From Bedellia somnulentella (lineage: Eukaryota > Arthropoda > Insecta > Lepidoptera > Bedelliidae), in the NCBI GenBank assembly GCA_963576735.1, contig OY755170.1, forward strand, positions 20,568,875 through 20,632,874: 64,000 bases of DNA. The letters run 5' to 3'. Positions 43,391 through 54,697 of this stretch are shown here, piece by piece. The position numbers and the translations under genes were made by a program. How positions within the stretch are numbered: the first letter of the stretch is position 1; each line of letters starts with the position of its first letter. The notes below the pieces were generated by a model that was not told the DNA's origin, did no database searches, and worked only from the letters and a program-made list of their open reading frames with translations.

Positions 43391-43637
43391 TCAAAAATTA
43401 ATTTAAGACAATTGTAATATTTAGGTAGGTTGAACTGACGCGTGTGGAATAAAGAAATTGCTAAGGTATTAATCACAGTACTCATATTCAATCAAAAACT
43501 TATTTCGTACTTTTTAGTACTAGATTGTTTATTTTCGGTGGTTTTTCCAACTATGAAGCCGGTTTTCTTTTTGTAAAAATTATTTTATTACTTAACATCT
43601 AGTAGGTAATTAAATTAAAACAAAGGTAAAATATTGC

Positions 43638-43880
43638 TGTGTAGGCTAAGAATAGCACTACCCTATTTCTTCCGGTGGGTGTACGTAAGAGGCGACTAAC
43701 GGCATTAAGGCTTTTTAAGGGATTTTTGGGCGATGCGGTTGGAGACCCATCACCAACAACCTTTATTTTACCATCTTTTCCCCACGCAACTTCCAAAAGT
43801 GGCTGAGGAATTTTTAATTCCTTATGTCTGGCTACCCCTTCTAGGGATTTATAGCCGTGAGTATATATATGTATGTAAAA
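43638..43880 (+). repeat. Repeat family D, near-complete copy
   Basis: All internal blocks present; the head is slightly shortened (GTGTAGGCTAAGAATAGCAC); ends TAGCCGTGAGTATATATATG. Confidence 0.88.
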
Positions 43881-44653
43881 TTTACTTAATTAAAATTAAA
43901 TTTATACGTTGTGGAAAAATTCATGGTATCAGTTCCCTAGGCCATAGGTCTATTTTTTTACTTTTTCTTTAGATAAAATTTTTGGCTCAAGTGTATGTTT
44001 CTGGCTGAAAAACCTTAAACTAAATAAAACACCAGAACAAGTGGGTGGAAGATCCATTTATCACACTTCTAAAGTTAACCTAGTTTATTACGTGTTTGCA
44101 CGTTAATAATAAAAACACACTTATGTCACTAAAGTGCTCCAATCGATAGCCAGATCGGTCAAATAAGTACTGGCAGCGATGCACAGTTTTAGTGATAACC
44201 AAACTTTATCTACCTATACCATATAAATAAAATACTTTGTATACCGAATTGCATTATGTCATTGTTTTACTGTTACTGATCAGGATCGCTAAGTTAGTCT
44301 GATCGTAAAATACACTCGACATTCAATACCTAAAGATCAGTGGGTGTATCATTAATAATATGCAATAATTGAACGTGATTGAATGTTACTGACCGCCCCA
44401 CGACGATCGAGCCATTTACACGCGCTAAAGATCCGGTAACGGAAACGAGGCGTTCAACTCAAACATTAATTATTAATTGGCTAACTGATACCATTTGCCA
44501 TGAATTACTTCACTCAATAGGCGATGAAAATTATTTACAGATATCCGTGTAACAAACCAATTTAATTTTACGTAGGTGTTGTTATCGCTGCGATATCAAA
44601 CATTCTTTTACATGCAAGAATGCAATCTGTTGGCATCAGGATGGGCAGAGACT

Positions 44654-44814
44654 CACAGCCCATATAAGTCCCCACCAAGGGCGGGTCGTTAGTCTGCCAA
44701 CCCGCAATTGGCCAGCGTGGTGGACTAAGCCCAAATCACCCTATATAGGGTAGGCTCGAGCCCCTTGGTGGGGACATATATGGGCTGTGCGGAAGACTAA
44801 CGACTACTACTGTA
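44654..44814. repeat. Palindromic LINE-derived segment
   Basis: CACAGCCCATATAAGTCCCC (44654-) pairs with GGGGACATATATGGGCTGTG (to 44789), and GTCGTTAGTCT (44685-44695) pairs with AGACTAACGAC (44804-44814). Between them lies CAGCGTGGTGGACTAAGCCC, typical of a lepidopteran LINE 3' region. Probably two inverted pieces of one LINE end. Confidence 0.6.
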
Positions 44815-44826
44815 ATAGTAGCCGGG

Positions 44827-44971
44827 AAAAATAAATAAAAGAAGTGTGTTCTATATTCAAATATGTCAATAAAAAACCAGCCTATAAGATGATGTATAGC
44901 TTGGCATTATTGGCTTGACACTGGCAATTAAATGAGAAAAGAGTATCTAGTTTCTTTTAGCATGCCCCTCG
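44827..44971 (-). repeat. Solo end of the second mariner family
   Basis: It matches 42165-42305, the transposase-start side of the defective mariner, and ends at the same CATGCCCCTCG inverted end followed by TA. The rest of the element is missing. Confidence 0.88.
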
Positions 44972-44973
44972 TA

Positions 44974-45040
44974 TTAACGAGAAATAGTAGTCGATTAACT
45001 GTATTCTACTCAATAAATAAAAATATTCAGTCCAATAATT
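44974..45040. repeat. Short repeat, inverted copy of 27136-27200
   Basis: CGAGAAATAGTAGTCGATTA and following sequence is the reverse complement of 27136-27200. It begins immediately after the mariner end. Confidence 0.75.
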
Positions 45041-45054
45041 ATTGTTATTTATGT

Positions 45055-45265
45055 ACTAGCGTTTAGCCGCGGCTTCGCTCACGTTATTTAGCATTAGTAC
45101 CAGTACTCGTTACTAGATGGCGCTGGCTCACGTAAAATCGCAGTAAGGAACCATAGACTTGGCTCCACTTATTTTAGAGATTTCATTACTTTTTAGAGAT
45201 AAACAACTATCGAGACTTGGCTAGTTTTTTACAGAATGTTTTTCGTGGGATAACCTTTTAATGAT
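45055..45265 (+). repeat. Dispersed repeat (CTAGCGTTTAGCCGCGG type)
   Basis: It starts ACTAGCGTTTAGCCGCGGCT and runs through CTAGATGGCGCTGGC and TCGCAGTAAGGAACC. It combines in one copy the parts seen separately at 23745-23830 and 23465-23600. Confidence 0.7.
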
Positions 45266-45693
45266 TCTGGTAAACCTCTCGAAACTCATTCGGGTAAAGT
45301 ATTTTCCCTATATTTTACGCCTTTTTTGCTAATTCCTTATTTGAGTTGCATACGCGGTCAGCCTCTAATGACATTGGTTCTATGTTCATCATTTACCAAC
45401 TGATTTTCTGGCATCCGGATGGGATTTATTCTTATACTATTAGGATTTATTCTTACACTATTGCAAAGCCCACCAATTTAAGTTCACATTATATAAAAAG
45501 GAGAGTAGCCGAAAACTCGTATTAATATTAGTAATAGATAATACTAATCACTGACCATACTACGAAAAAAGATGGGCAATGCCAGAATAACATGAACAAA
45601 AAAGGACAGTTATTGATAAAAATGTTGCTGGCAATCCAAAAATATGTTAAGGTATAAAAAAGACGCTGAATGAAATGAATGAATGAAGAATGC

Positions 45694-45944
45694 TGTGTAA
45701 TGTCGGCTTAGAATAGCACTACCCCATTTCTTCCGGTGGGTGTACGTAAGAGGCGACTGACGGTATTGGGGCTTTTGGGATTTTTGGGCGATGCGGTTGC
45801 AGACCCATCACCAACAATCTTTATTTTTACCATCTTTTCCCCACTCACATTTCCAAAAGTGGCTGAGGAATTTCTAATTCCTTGGCTCTGGCTACCCCTT
45901 CTAGGGATTCACAGCCGTGAGTGTATGTATGTATGTAAAAAAGA
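45694..45944 (+). repeat. Repeat family D, full copy
   Basis: From GTGTAATGTCGGCTTAGAAT to CACAGCCGTGAGTGTATGTATGTATG. An ORF here (45736-45954) is shared with other copies and is a by-product of the repeat. Confidence 0.9.
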
Positions 45945-47003
45945 ATATAAATAAGTTATATACAACTCAAAACCATCAATTGCTCAGAAGAATTAACTTT
46001 AAAATAACACTATAACTAAAGGCTCAAAACTTAAATCTTATAAGTAGATTTTCAAACGAAAACATATAAATTAACAATAAAATCTGATGGATTTATTATA
46101 TAATATTATGTTAAGTACAGTGTAAGCCTGCGTGAGTGTTGGGTCTGGGACCACTGATATAAATCGTCGTCGCGCCTCGATTTAATATAATGCAAAAGGG
46201 TCAGATTTATAATATATATGTCACTCAATTTTCCTTTTCGGTTTAAATCTCCGGCATGTGTGTCCCTGTTGAGGTTTTTTACAGTTATGGTTGTATCTGT
46301 CTTGTTTTATACAGTACAAGTACGTATTTGGTTAACTATTATTTATGTTATCAGATGAATATATCTTTGTGAATTTCTTTGTTCATGGATTTTGATATAT
46401 TTTATGCCTACACGATCGGCCGGTGCTACGTTGGCAATATATCAAAATGGTTTTAAAAATCAACTTTAGTGATAATAAATTCAAATTATAAAGACAAACG
46501 TGTGTCTTATTGATTTACATCCACTATGTGTTACATCTGCAATTTACACGTACTTTTACTTTTACCAAAACCATCATAGGAATAGACTGCCTATTTGTTT
46601 GTTGTATTTGAATATATCACGGATATATCACGGATATTGCAACTTGATTAATTCTCTTAACTTGATATGCTGCGGTAAATTCCACCAGATGTGGAATGTT
46701 CGAATTAATTAGGTTTGATCAGACTTCAAAAGTACAAAATGTAATATAACATTCAGCCGAATTTTATCAAGTTTACTCTATCATTGATTTCTCATCCAAA
46801 TAGCAATCATTTCAAATACGTGTAATGAAAATTGAAAGCATTTCATAATAACCTTCCTTTTCTGTAATAAACCCCAGCTTAAGTTGGAAATTTGTAGCAT
46901 CATTATAGAGACATCGACACCTACTTGTTAATACTCGTACCTACTAATTAATTTACGGTATCCTGATTTTCAGCAAAATTTCAGTATACGTTTTCACGAC
47001 AAG

Positions 47004-47368
47004 CATAAGCATAAGCATAAACGTTCACGCCGAATATCCCCGAAGGGGTTGGCAGAGGTACTAATACTTCTGAACATCATGTGACTTTGTCACCTGGTGT
47101 TCAGAGTACCCACGTTTTGCATGGACAGTGTACTCACGTGATAGGGGGCAAGCCTATCGCCGTTTTGTACGAATACACTGTCACATGACTAAGTACAACT
47201 CAGCCATGTGGGTTTCCTCACGATGTTTTCCCTCACCGTTAACAACCATGATAAATTAACCACACATATGTCTTTAGAAAAGACAAATTGGTGTAGGCCC
47301 GACCCAGGATTTGAACACTAGTCGTTTGCACGATAACCGAGTGTTCTACCCACTGGGCTATCACGGTT
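47004..47368 (-). repeat. tRNA-derived SINE family A, young full copy
   Basis: The minus-strand head at 47368 has box A TAGCCCAGTGGG and box B GTTCAAATCC. The tail at the left is a (CTTATG)n-type repeat. Perfect 14-bp duplications GTTTTCACGACAAG lie at 46990-47003 and 47369-47382. The perfect duplication and near identity with 15692-16055 mark a recent insertion. Confidence 0.93.
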
Positions 47369-47569
47369 GTTTTCACGACAAGTTGCATTAATTTGTACGA
47401 GGAACTCGGGCTAATAAGTTCTATTGACTAGAGATATGCAATTATAGAGCATTTTGTCTTACTTGCTTTGGACCTTATTATGGAGACACTTTGTTTTCGA
47501 CATTTGTACTTTCCTAGTACATTGGTTTATTTGTCTTCATGTATATAATGAAGCTAGAGGGTTTTCCAG

Positions 47570-47655
47570 TTCCGTAAAAAGTGGTGATCAATATTTTCTG
47601 CCTACCCCGATGGGAACTGATGGTGTGAGTATATGTCTGTATGCATGTATTAAGT
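47570..47655 (+). repeat. RTE-like LINE 3' end, plus-strand copy
   Basis: TTTCTGCCTACCCCGATGGG followed by GGTGTGAGTATATG matches the LINE terminus at 54193 and 29705. Confidence 0.65.
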
Positions 47656-47935
47656 TGTTTCCAATGGGAACTATGCATGTAAAACATGGCGGATATACGT
47701 CTTTCTTTTTATATACATTTATTAAGCATTTAAAATGTCCAACTGCAACAAATACTATAACTATGAGGGATACGCAATTTATGAATATTATACGTTTGAA
47801 GTCATTGCTAGTAGAGGCAAACAAATCACTAACCATCAAGAGTCTTTGTAAGTGCATTATAGATGCAATCATAAGTTATTGACATGTGCATTAGAAAAGA
47901 AATAGGTTAGGTTAGGCAACTAAACTCAATTGACA

Positions 47936-48124
47936 TTACGAAGCCATTAATGTCACCATGTCCGAGGAGGTATCCACGTTTTGCTAGGACAGTGCATCCA
48001 AGTGTTAGGCAGCAGGTCTATCGCCGTTTTTGTACAAATACACTGTCACATTTTTAAGTACACTTAGCCATGTGGTATGTGTGTTTCCTCACGCTGTCTT
48101 CCCTTATCGCTAACATAATGTTAA
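47936..48124 (-). repeat. tRNA-derived SINE family A, old truncated copy
   Basis: CCACGTTTTGCTAGGACAGTG, CTATCGCCG, TACACTGTCACA and TTTCCTCACGCTGTC appear in family order with many changes. Confidence 0.65.
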
Positions 48125-48132
48125 GTTAGGGT

Positions 48133-48560
48133 TATACATACAAATAATCATGTCATTCGTTCTTATTGGGGTAAGCCGAGACTACCGATCGCCAGTTTGC
48201 ACGATCCTGGCCAGCCTCTCTAGCTCCGTTTACATTCATTAATATCTTCATATAGGCCCTTTTATTCTTCATAATTCAGACACCTGGCTTTTTGAGCACA
48301 CTCTCTATTTGATCTAAATATCTCCTCCGTGGTCGTTCTCGACTAACGTTACCTTCCACAATGGTGAAATAAATCCCTTTTGCCTAGTAAATTTAACACG
48401 AACCATCCTCTCTAAGTGCATCAACCATCTTAACATTTTTTTGCTATCTTTATTTGCAATATCGCATGGTGTTCTTTTATCATTAACGATGTTGGTAATA
48501 GAACAGCTTGAGGGAATCGCACTTATACATTTTACCATTTCAGGAAGTCTTCTTTTCAAT
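48133..48560 (-). mobile_element. RTE-like LINE 3' fragment with coding remnant
   Basis: On the minus strand 48314-48559 encodes ANKDSKKMLRWLMHLERMVR, the C-terminal signature of RTE-type polyproteins (…LRWxGHLERM…). It is followed by a degraded stretch and the shared LINE terminus (CATTGGGGTAAGCCGAGACT on the plus strand is GTCTCGGCTTACCCCAATG). An older copy of the family at 54193. Confidence 0.72.
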
Positions 48561-49046
48561 AAACAGCTTATGTTTGTATTTATTTACTTATCTTAATAAA
48601 TAATGTTCAATTATTGTATGTTATGATATAACTCGTGCATATATTAATACTCATTCCTTGTTAAACCGATATAAACTTTGTAATTTACTGGCAACTAAAA
48701 CAATTAAATTTCGTAACATGCCTGTGTAACAAGTTTCGGATATAGCAATCCCTTGTAAACCTTCTCATACTATTGTACATATAATTACTGGTCGCTTTTA
48801 ATGAGAATATTCAAATCTCACATTACTCCATACATTTTCTTTTGACGTATTGCCTCTACTATAATCCCAAAAGAGGATGCCAGAGCTGATCAAACAAAGG
48901 ATTTTTCCTAATTTAATCGACTTCTAGTCGTTGGTGTCATCAAGTAGGAGGCTAAGCCAGTGATATTGATATTATGTGGCTGGCACCAACTCCAAAACTA
49001 AGTGAGTATTGTAAAATTTTTGATAGGTTTTCATTATAGGTTTTGC

Positions 49047-49672
49047 CGTGTAGTGTCGGCTTAGAATAACACGACCCCATTTTTACCCGTGGGTGATCGT
49101 AAGGAGCGACTAGGAGTATAGGGGCTTTTTAAGTGATTTTTGAGCGGAGCGGTTGGAGACCCGTCACGAAAAATATTTATTGATACCATCTTTTCCCCAA
49201 ACAACTACCAAAAGTGGCTCAGGAATTGGCCTAGTCCTCGTTTTTAAAACATACCCTTTTTATATTTTAAATTTATAAAAGACATCAAACTAAGCAACTT
49301 TGCCTATGGAGGGCTTATCTAAAGAGCGCTTTTCAGCTGAGGCTAAGATCTCTCTATAAAGGTTCCTAGCCTCGTATGAAATAAAAAAAAAGTCTTATCA
49401 TTTTACCATATGTTTTTTTTTAGCTAAGGCTAAGAATGTCACCATTCTTTCTCAGTTTGATCTAGGTAGTGACAGTTTTTAATTATTAATTATTTTAAAA
49501 ATTACAATATTTTAGATACGCATTCCATAGGCAAACTTTTTTAGTTTGATGTCTTTTATCGATTCAAAATATAAAAAGGGTATGTTTTAAAAACGAGGTC
49601 AAAGGCAATTTCTCATTCCAAAGCTCTGGCTACCCCGTTAAGGGATATTTAGCCGTGTGGATATGTATGTTT
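49047..49672 (+). repeat. Repeat family D copy interrupted by a MITE
   Basis: Left part 49047-49227 (GTGTAGTGTCGGCTTAGAAT to CAGGAATT) and right part 49607-49672 (AATTTCTCATTCC to TAGCCGTGTGG) are continuous in other copies. The inserted element is 49228-49606. Confidence 0.85.
49228..49606. mobile_element. MITE with long inverted ends inside repeat D
   Basis: 379 bp. The inverted arms (CCTCGTTTTTAAAACATACC.. at about 49236-49295 and the complement at 49540-49597) extend for about 60 bp with few mismatches. AATT is present on both sides (49224-49227; 49607-49610). No coding sequence. Superfamily uncertain. Confidence 0.78.
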
Positions 49673-50824
49673 TCGATTTGAATAATACTAATCGGTATTT
49701 CAGTTGTTAAATAAATCTGGTTTGGGTAGGAAAATGTATAATTAAACGAATTATTTTTTGTGAATTTCAATTCCTGGTGTTTATTTTTGAAGATAGCTTA
49801 TCTTATCGTTTTTATTTGATTCGAACCGAAATATAGCGATTTTGAATATAAATAATCCCGGGCGACTAATTATGTCAGAGATAATTGGTTGGCTTCATTC
49901 AGCTTGTAATTATCAATAGTGCATATTGAAATTCGGCATGTCAAATACAGTAAATACCTGCTCGGTTGGCTGATGAACTGAATTGTATTAAATATGTCGG
50001 GTTCATGTCCTTTGATTCCGTTCGTATCAAATCTCACTCAATCTTTCTATACGATGCAACGTTTCACGAATCAAATATGTTGTATTCGCTATTTTGTAAT
50101 TTTGAATTTAATCCTAATTAAACTTGCAGAACAATGAGCCTATATTTTTGACCATGGTACGCATGTTCGTACACACTTACATAATCAACTTTGTAATAGG
50201 ATAACATTTTCATCTATATCCTTTTGTACTTCATTTTATGGGTACATTCTCTAATTGATCTTAATGTGGTCTCTGTGGTGTGGTGATCTCCTCCATAATG
50301 GCTGTCTAGCTGTCTACCATCAAATATCATTATAGTATCGTGAAAAAATGTACTATGGATAGACTGACTGATACTATGAATCTATAACAATATGTGCATT
50401 CCTGCTCTACTAAGAAAACCTAACGAAATGACTATTTTGTATTCTCTGTCTAATCCATCAATGTAAATAAATCAACGCAATAAATCTCAAATGAAACGAA
50501 TAGAAGTCAAAGAGGGTTTTAACGAAAACAAAGTTATTCAATGTTCCTGAGTGCGCAATTTTCAAACGATATCTTTAACAGCGAAGCTTTAGGAAACTCT
50601 CGCAAACTTGATCGATCATTTTGCGTATCGCTAACAAGATTTGCGTGCAACTTTTATAAAGTTGTTGACAAGCTATAAAAAGTCAAAAATGTACTTCTGA
50701 TCACGCAAAATCAAATCGGATTTTTATTACCTTTTCAATTTGTAAATTGCCGTCAAGATTGAGGGGAGACAATCTTGAGTAAAATCTTTACTCAAGAGTG
50801 AATATTAGTTTATTGATTATATTG

Positions 50825-51272
50825 CCGTTTAGTGCTGGCTTAGGGCCAGTTTTTTGATCCGTGGTTAACTCAACAATTTGTTTAATATCGTAACTATTAG
50901 TTACATATAAGCAAAATGCATTTTTTGACCCGTGGTTAGAGTAACTAATGGTCAAATATCGAACCAAAATGGATTTACGATTTAACCACTGGTTAGTCAT
51001 TTAACTATAGTCAATGTAACAAATGGTTATATTTTTAACTCCGGATCAAAAAACTGGCCCTTAGAATATCAATACCTCTTTTTACCCACGGGTGTCGAAA
51101 GAGGCGACCAAGGGCATGGGCAAGCATTTTTTGGCGATGCAGCTGGAGACTCATCATCAACGATACTTTATTTCTACCACCTTCTCCCCTATAAACTTCC
51201 GAATGTGGCTGAGGACTTTCTAGCTCTAAAGCTCTGGCTACCCTTTTTTGGGATTTATGGCCGTAATTATAT
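50825..51272 (+). repeat. Repeat family D copy interrupted by a Harbinger-type MITE
   Basis: The head GTTTAGTGCTGGCTTA ends at 50842. The body resumes at 51061 (TTAGAATATC, ACCCACGGGTGTCGAAAGAGG, GAGACTCATCATCAAC) and ends GGATTTATGGCCGTAATTATATG. Confidence 0.8.
50843..51060. mobile_element. Harbinger-type MITE (TTA target)
   Basis: 218 bp with inverted ends GGGCCAGTTTTTTGATCCG and a TTA duplication at 50840-50842 and 51061-51063. Both features are classic for PIF/Harbinger non-autonomous elements. Internal sequence is non-coding and partly repetitive (GGTTAACT/GGTTAG variants). Confidence 0.88.
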
Positions 51273-51369
51273 GAATTTACACACAACTCTTACTCATCAT
51301 AATGACGAAATATTTGTTTGTCTCGAAATATTTGTCTGTAATGAATTGGCTAGTAACCACTTGCCCAAA

Positions 51370-51592
51370 ATTACAAAATTACCCCAAAAAGGGGTAGCCA
51401 GAGCTTCAGAATTTGAAAATTCTGCTGCCGATTTTGGAAGTTAAGTGGGGAAAAAAATATATGTTTTTAGTGATAGGTCTCCAACTGCATCGCCCAAATA
51501 TCACTTAATAGGCCGCCCGATACCCTTAGTTGCCTCTTATGATCACCCATGGGAAGAAATGGGGTAGTGCTATTCTGAGATACTACAAAAAT
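51370..51592 (-). repeat. Repeat family D, minus-strand copy
   Basis: Reverse-complement blocks in order: GGGGTAGCCAGAGCTTC, GGTCTCCAACTGCATCGCCC, CATGGGAAGAAATGGGGTAG. The tail is missing. Confidence 0.82.
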
Positions 51593-52158
51593 CAATCAAA
51601 AAACTCTCTTGTAAATAGAAACTACAAACATTTAGAAAAAAACGAACATAGGTTGTATATCATCACGGCATATTTTATAAGGGGTGAGTAGTGGTTGAAG
51701 TTGCCTTAGATGTTTAAAATAACACTAACCGTGCCTACTTGCGCGCGGAGCAGTTTCCAATTTCATTCAAATCATCGTATATATACAAACTTTGCTTCTA
51801 ATTAAGAATTGTTTCTTAAATAATGAAACTCACAGCAGAAAGTAAATTAAATTTGAACAGAGTATTATGTAACAGTAGTATTAACGTTATATGAAGGATA
51901 ATGGAAAGGAAAGACACTAGGAATTAAATTTAAGTTTCAAAAGTACAGTTTAATAATATTAAATCAATACGTATTTTGAGCAAATCTAGGAAAAGTAAGA
52001 AATAAGGTAAATTGGTTTAACATGTAGGTTGGCTAATATTTTGTCTGATAAAGAATGTGATTTTTGGAAACCTACCATAAAAGAGTAAATATACTTAGGC
52101 ATGTTCTGCGGAAAACTAAGGAATATTTCAGTCTATATTAATTAATTATTCAGCGTTT

Positions 52159-52190
52159 TAAAAAACAGTGTCACAATACACTGTTTTTTA
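52159..52190. repeat. 13-bp hairpin
   Basis: TAAAAAACAGTGT, loop CACAAT, exact complement. Intronic and not linked to any other feature. Confidence 0.6.
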
Positions 52191-53392
52191 ATGGTTGCAA
52201 ATTTCATCACTATAAATTTTATTATACGAGAGGTTTGCTAGGATCGTAAAAATAACACAAACCCGTTTTCTAATTTTCGAGATAAAGGCGTTTGGCAGGA
52301 ATACCGCATCCAAGGCAGCTTTTAGACCTGATTGGTGAAAGGGTAACTAACATACCTACTTACAAACATACACACATCTAACAAATAAAAGAAATTACTA
52401 CTAATATTCTAATGACAATTATTTATAGGACACAAAGGGTGTTAGTCATTTAATAATTTTTAATACCATAAATTTTCTTTTTACTATAATAACATAACGT
52501 GTCTTTCATCTCAAAACCGGTGCAGCCAGTGTTTTCTTATTTTGCGATGGATAGTAAAAATATTTGCTTTGTTAACTATTCGGCAAAGGAATAGCATATT
52601 TCTAACAATCATTACATTTTTATCTCAAATCAAACAAGGGAAAATGTTCAAATAATGTGCGGTATTTTCCCGAATTTCATACATATTGAGATTGCACGAT
52701 TCCTTTGAATACAAGAAAAAAGGTTTCACTTAAAATAATGAAAGAATGAATATGCTTTACATTTGGTTTATTCATAATTTTAGATTCGACTCGAAAAAGG
52801 CTTAATCCACAGACGAGAGAGTAAGATAGCACGCAGCATAGTAGGCATTTTTTTTTAAATTAGTTCTAATACTGTTTTTACAAGTTTTTATTAGTGCGAG
52901 TATCAAGATAATAGTTTTTCCACTCAATGTATCTGTTCAATTCGAATTCACGAAGAGATTCTTGATGCGAATGCAAGTTTTTCAATTAATTATCAGATGA
53001 GTTAACTTTTTGCTACGCGTTTTGAAACTTAGAGTTTATTATCGAACTGATAAGGGGGATCGTCAAAAATCATAATAGTTTTATTTTGATTTTTGACTTT
53101 AGCCGACTAAAACCTACCGAAATTTTCGCTGATTTCTAACTCATACAAAATAGTTTCAGAGGATCTTCAGCGTCTATTTGTTTGTAGAGTTTGAACTACT
53201 TCCTCAGATTTCTTCGCCAATAAATACCAAAAAATTACGTATTTATATAATAATCTCCGGCTATGGCACCGATTTATTAATATCACAAATATAACGGCCG
53301 TCTCAGTTCTCTAGCACTCGTTGATTCCCAAGCATTTCTGGTGTCCAATTCCTGCTACAATAAAAAATATAGACTTGAGTGAGTATACGTAC

Positions 53393-53538
53393 GTTTGCAT
53401 TTTTGAATCGTGGAGATCGACACAACGCCCGCAGCGGCCGCGGCAGTAGTCGCCAGAGCCGATTAAAGAAAGCTTTGAACGCAGCATACGAGTACCTCGG
53501 GGGCGGTGGCGGGGCCGCCGCCTGAGCCTCGCGTTCAC
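53393..53538 (-). CDS. Adenylyl cyclase exon: cytoplasmic N-terminus
   Basis: This 146-nt GC-rich exon lies between acceptor ttgttgtag and donor gtacgt. It enters with two bases and leaves in phase 0, joining ...RSPRFKNAN to VEMLYQ of the next exon. It encodes a Pro/Ala-rich run followed by a strongly basic and aromatic segment (FNRLWRLLPRPLRALCRSPR) just before TM1. Such amphipathic basic N-termini bind calmodulin in type 8 cyclases; that role here is inference. It contains no start codon in frame, so at least one more coding exon lies upstream. Confidence 0.82.
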
Positions 53539-53937
53539 CTACAACAAATTAATACCATTAAAAAATGCATTTTTTTACACAAGTAAAGTCATTTTATTTC
53601 TTAGATAATAAGGATTTGTTTCAAATATTAAGAAAATTTAGGCCTTCACTGCTAAAATGTTGATGTGGCTTATGGGTAAACTTTTTCAGCATTATTCAGT
53701 AAAAACATATTTTTTTTTCGATATATCTTACGATTTTATTTGGACACTAACTTTTCATTATACCACAATGTATATCAGAAAGTACTGAACTAAATACTCA
53801 TAACCCGTACATATTGCATATCTACGACACCATACTATAAATAAATAGCTTTAAATATAAAAATTAAAGGGCATATGTGAAATCGATGAAAATAGAAGAA
53901 TCTTAAAAGATTTGCCATGAGCGCACAAAGTTAAGAC

Positions 53938-54000
53938 TAATAGTTTCTGCCTACCCTCAATGGCATCGAATGGCATAAGTATATATTTATGTTCATATCT
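53938..54000 (+). repeat. RTE-like LINE 3' end, old copy
   Basis: TAGTTTCTGCCTACCCTCAATGG and a TATATTTATG-like tail match the LINE terminus. Confidence 0.5.
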
Positions 54001-54192
54001 ATGTTAAAATAAATGAATTACTAGAATTATAATGGATATCCCAGCGGTGCTTATATTATTTTATACTTTTTAATATTAAATTTAATATTAGTGCATGACT
54101 AATTAATTCTTGCATTTACTGTTACCACTGAGAGGAATAAAACAGCTCTTAACTGGGTATTACATGCCATGCTAGAAAGAGAACGGCAGCAA

Positions 54193-54397
54193 CATACATA
54201 CATACATACATATTCTCACGCCGTTAGGTCCCATTGGGGTAGGCAGAGACTATCGATCGCCACTGGCAAACCTCTCTGGCTTCGTTTACATCCATCAATC
54301 TTTTCATACATGCTCTTTTATTCTTCATACTGCGGACACCTGCCTTTTTGAGCACATTTTCTATTTGATCCAAATGTGTCCTCCGAAGTCGTCCTCT
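54193..54397 (-). mobile_element. RTE-like LINE 3' end with perfect target duplication
   Basis: The minus strand encodes LKKAGVRSMKNKRACMKRLM, DVNEAREVCQWRSIVSAYPNG, then a stop, GGCGTGAGAATATG and a (TATG)n tail. ACGGCAGCAA flanks at 54183-54192 and 54398-54407. 205 bp, strongly 5'-truncated. Confidence 0.85.
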
Positions 54398-54517
54398 ACG
54401 GCAGCAAGTAACGTGTAAAAGTGATAAGCTATCTTAGACTTACTTTACTTATCACACTACACTTTCACTTACTACCGTATACTTGGCACTATCTTGTGTG
54501 TCACTGTAGTGGAGTTT

Positions 54518-54697
54518 GTGTAGTGTCGACTTAGTATAGCACTACCCCATTGCTTCCCGTGGGTGTTAATAAGAGGCGTCTAAGGGTATTGGGGCATTTA
54601 AAATGTTTTTTTCTTTCCCACTCAATTTCCAAAAGTGGCTGAAGAATTTCTTATTTCGAAGCCCTGGCTACCACGTCTAGGGAATTATAGCCGTGTA
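54518..54697 (+). repeat. Repeat family D copy with internal deletion
   Basis: GTGTAGTGTCGACTTAGTAT to GGAATTATAGCCGTGTAA; the GAGACCCATCACCAAC block is lost. Confidence 0.8.

Larger units (their letters stand above)
2061..53538 (-). other. ADCY8-like: Membrane adenylyl cyclase gene, type 8-like (partial, 9 exons)
   Basis: Adenylyl cyclase makes cAMP from ATP at the plasma membrane under G-protein (and, for type 8, Ca2+/calmodulin) control. Nine minus-strand exons join in phase through consensus AG/GT borders and give 387 codons: a basic, proline-rich cytoplasmic N-terminus, six hydrophobic segments, the linker with the [16 protein letters not shown] motif, and the first catalytic strand with [10 protein letters not shown]. 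The segment before TM1 (FKNANVEMLYQRYFL) resembles the vertebrate type 8 segment ending in LYQRYFL, which is why type 8 is preferred over type 1 (rutabaga). The class is certain; the subtype is inference. The gene is open at both ends: the start codon is upstream and the rest of C1, M2 and C2 lies beyond position 1. Introns range from 136 bp to 17.6 kb. Confidence 0.9.

Noticed and set aside
43733..43972. Small gene family encoding similar peptides (also near 45736 and 62656)
   Set aside because: The shared peptide arises because all three lie in copies of repeat family D; frames are broken in other copies.
47454..47882. 142-codon plus-strand ORF
   Set aside because: It runs across a LINE 3' terminus (47570-47655) and has no domain; an accident of the repeat plus flanks.
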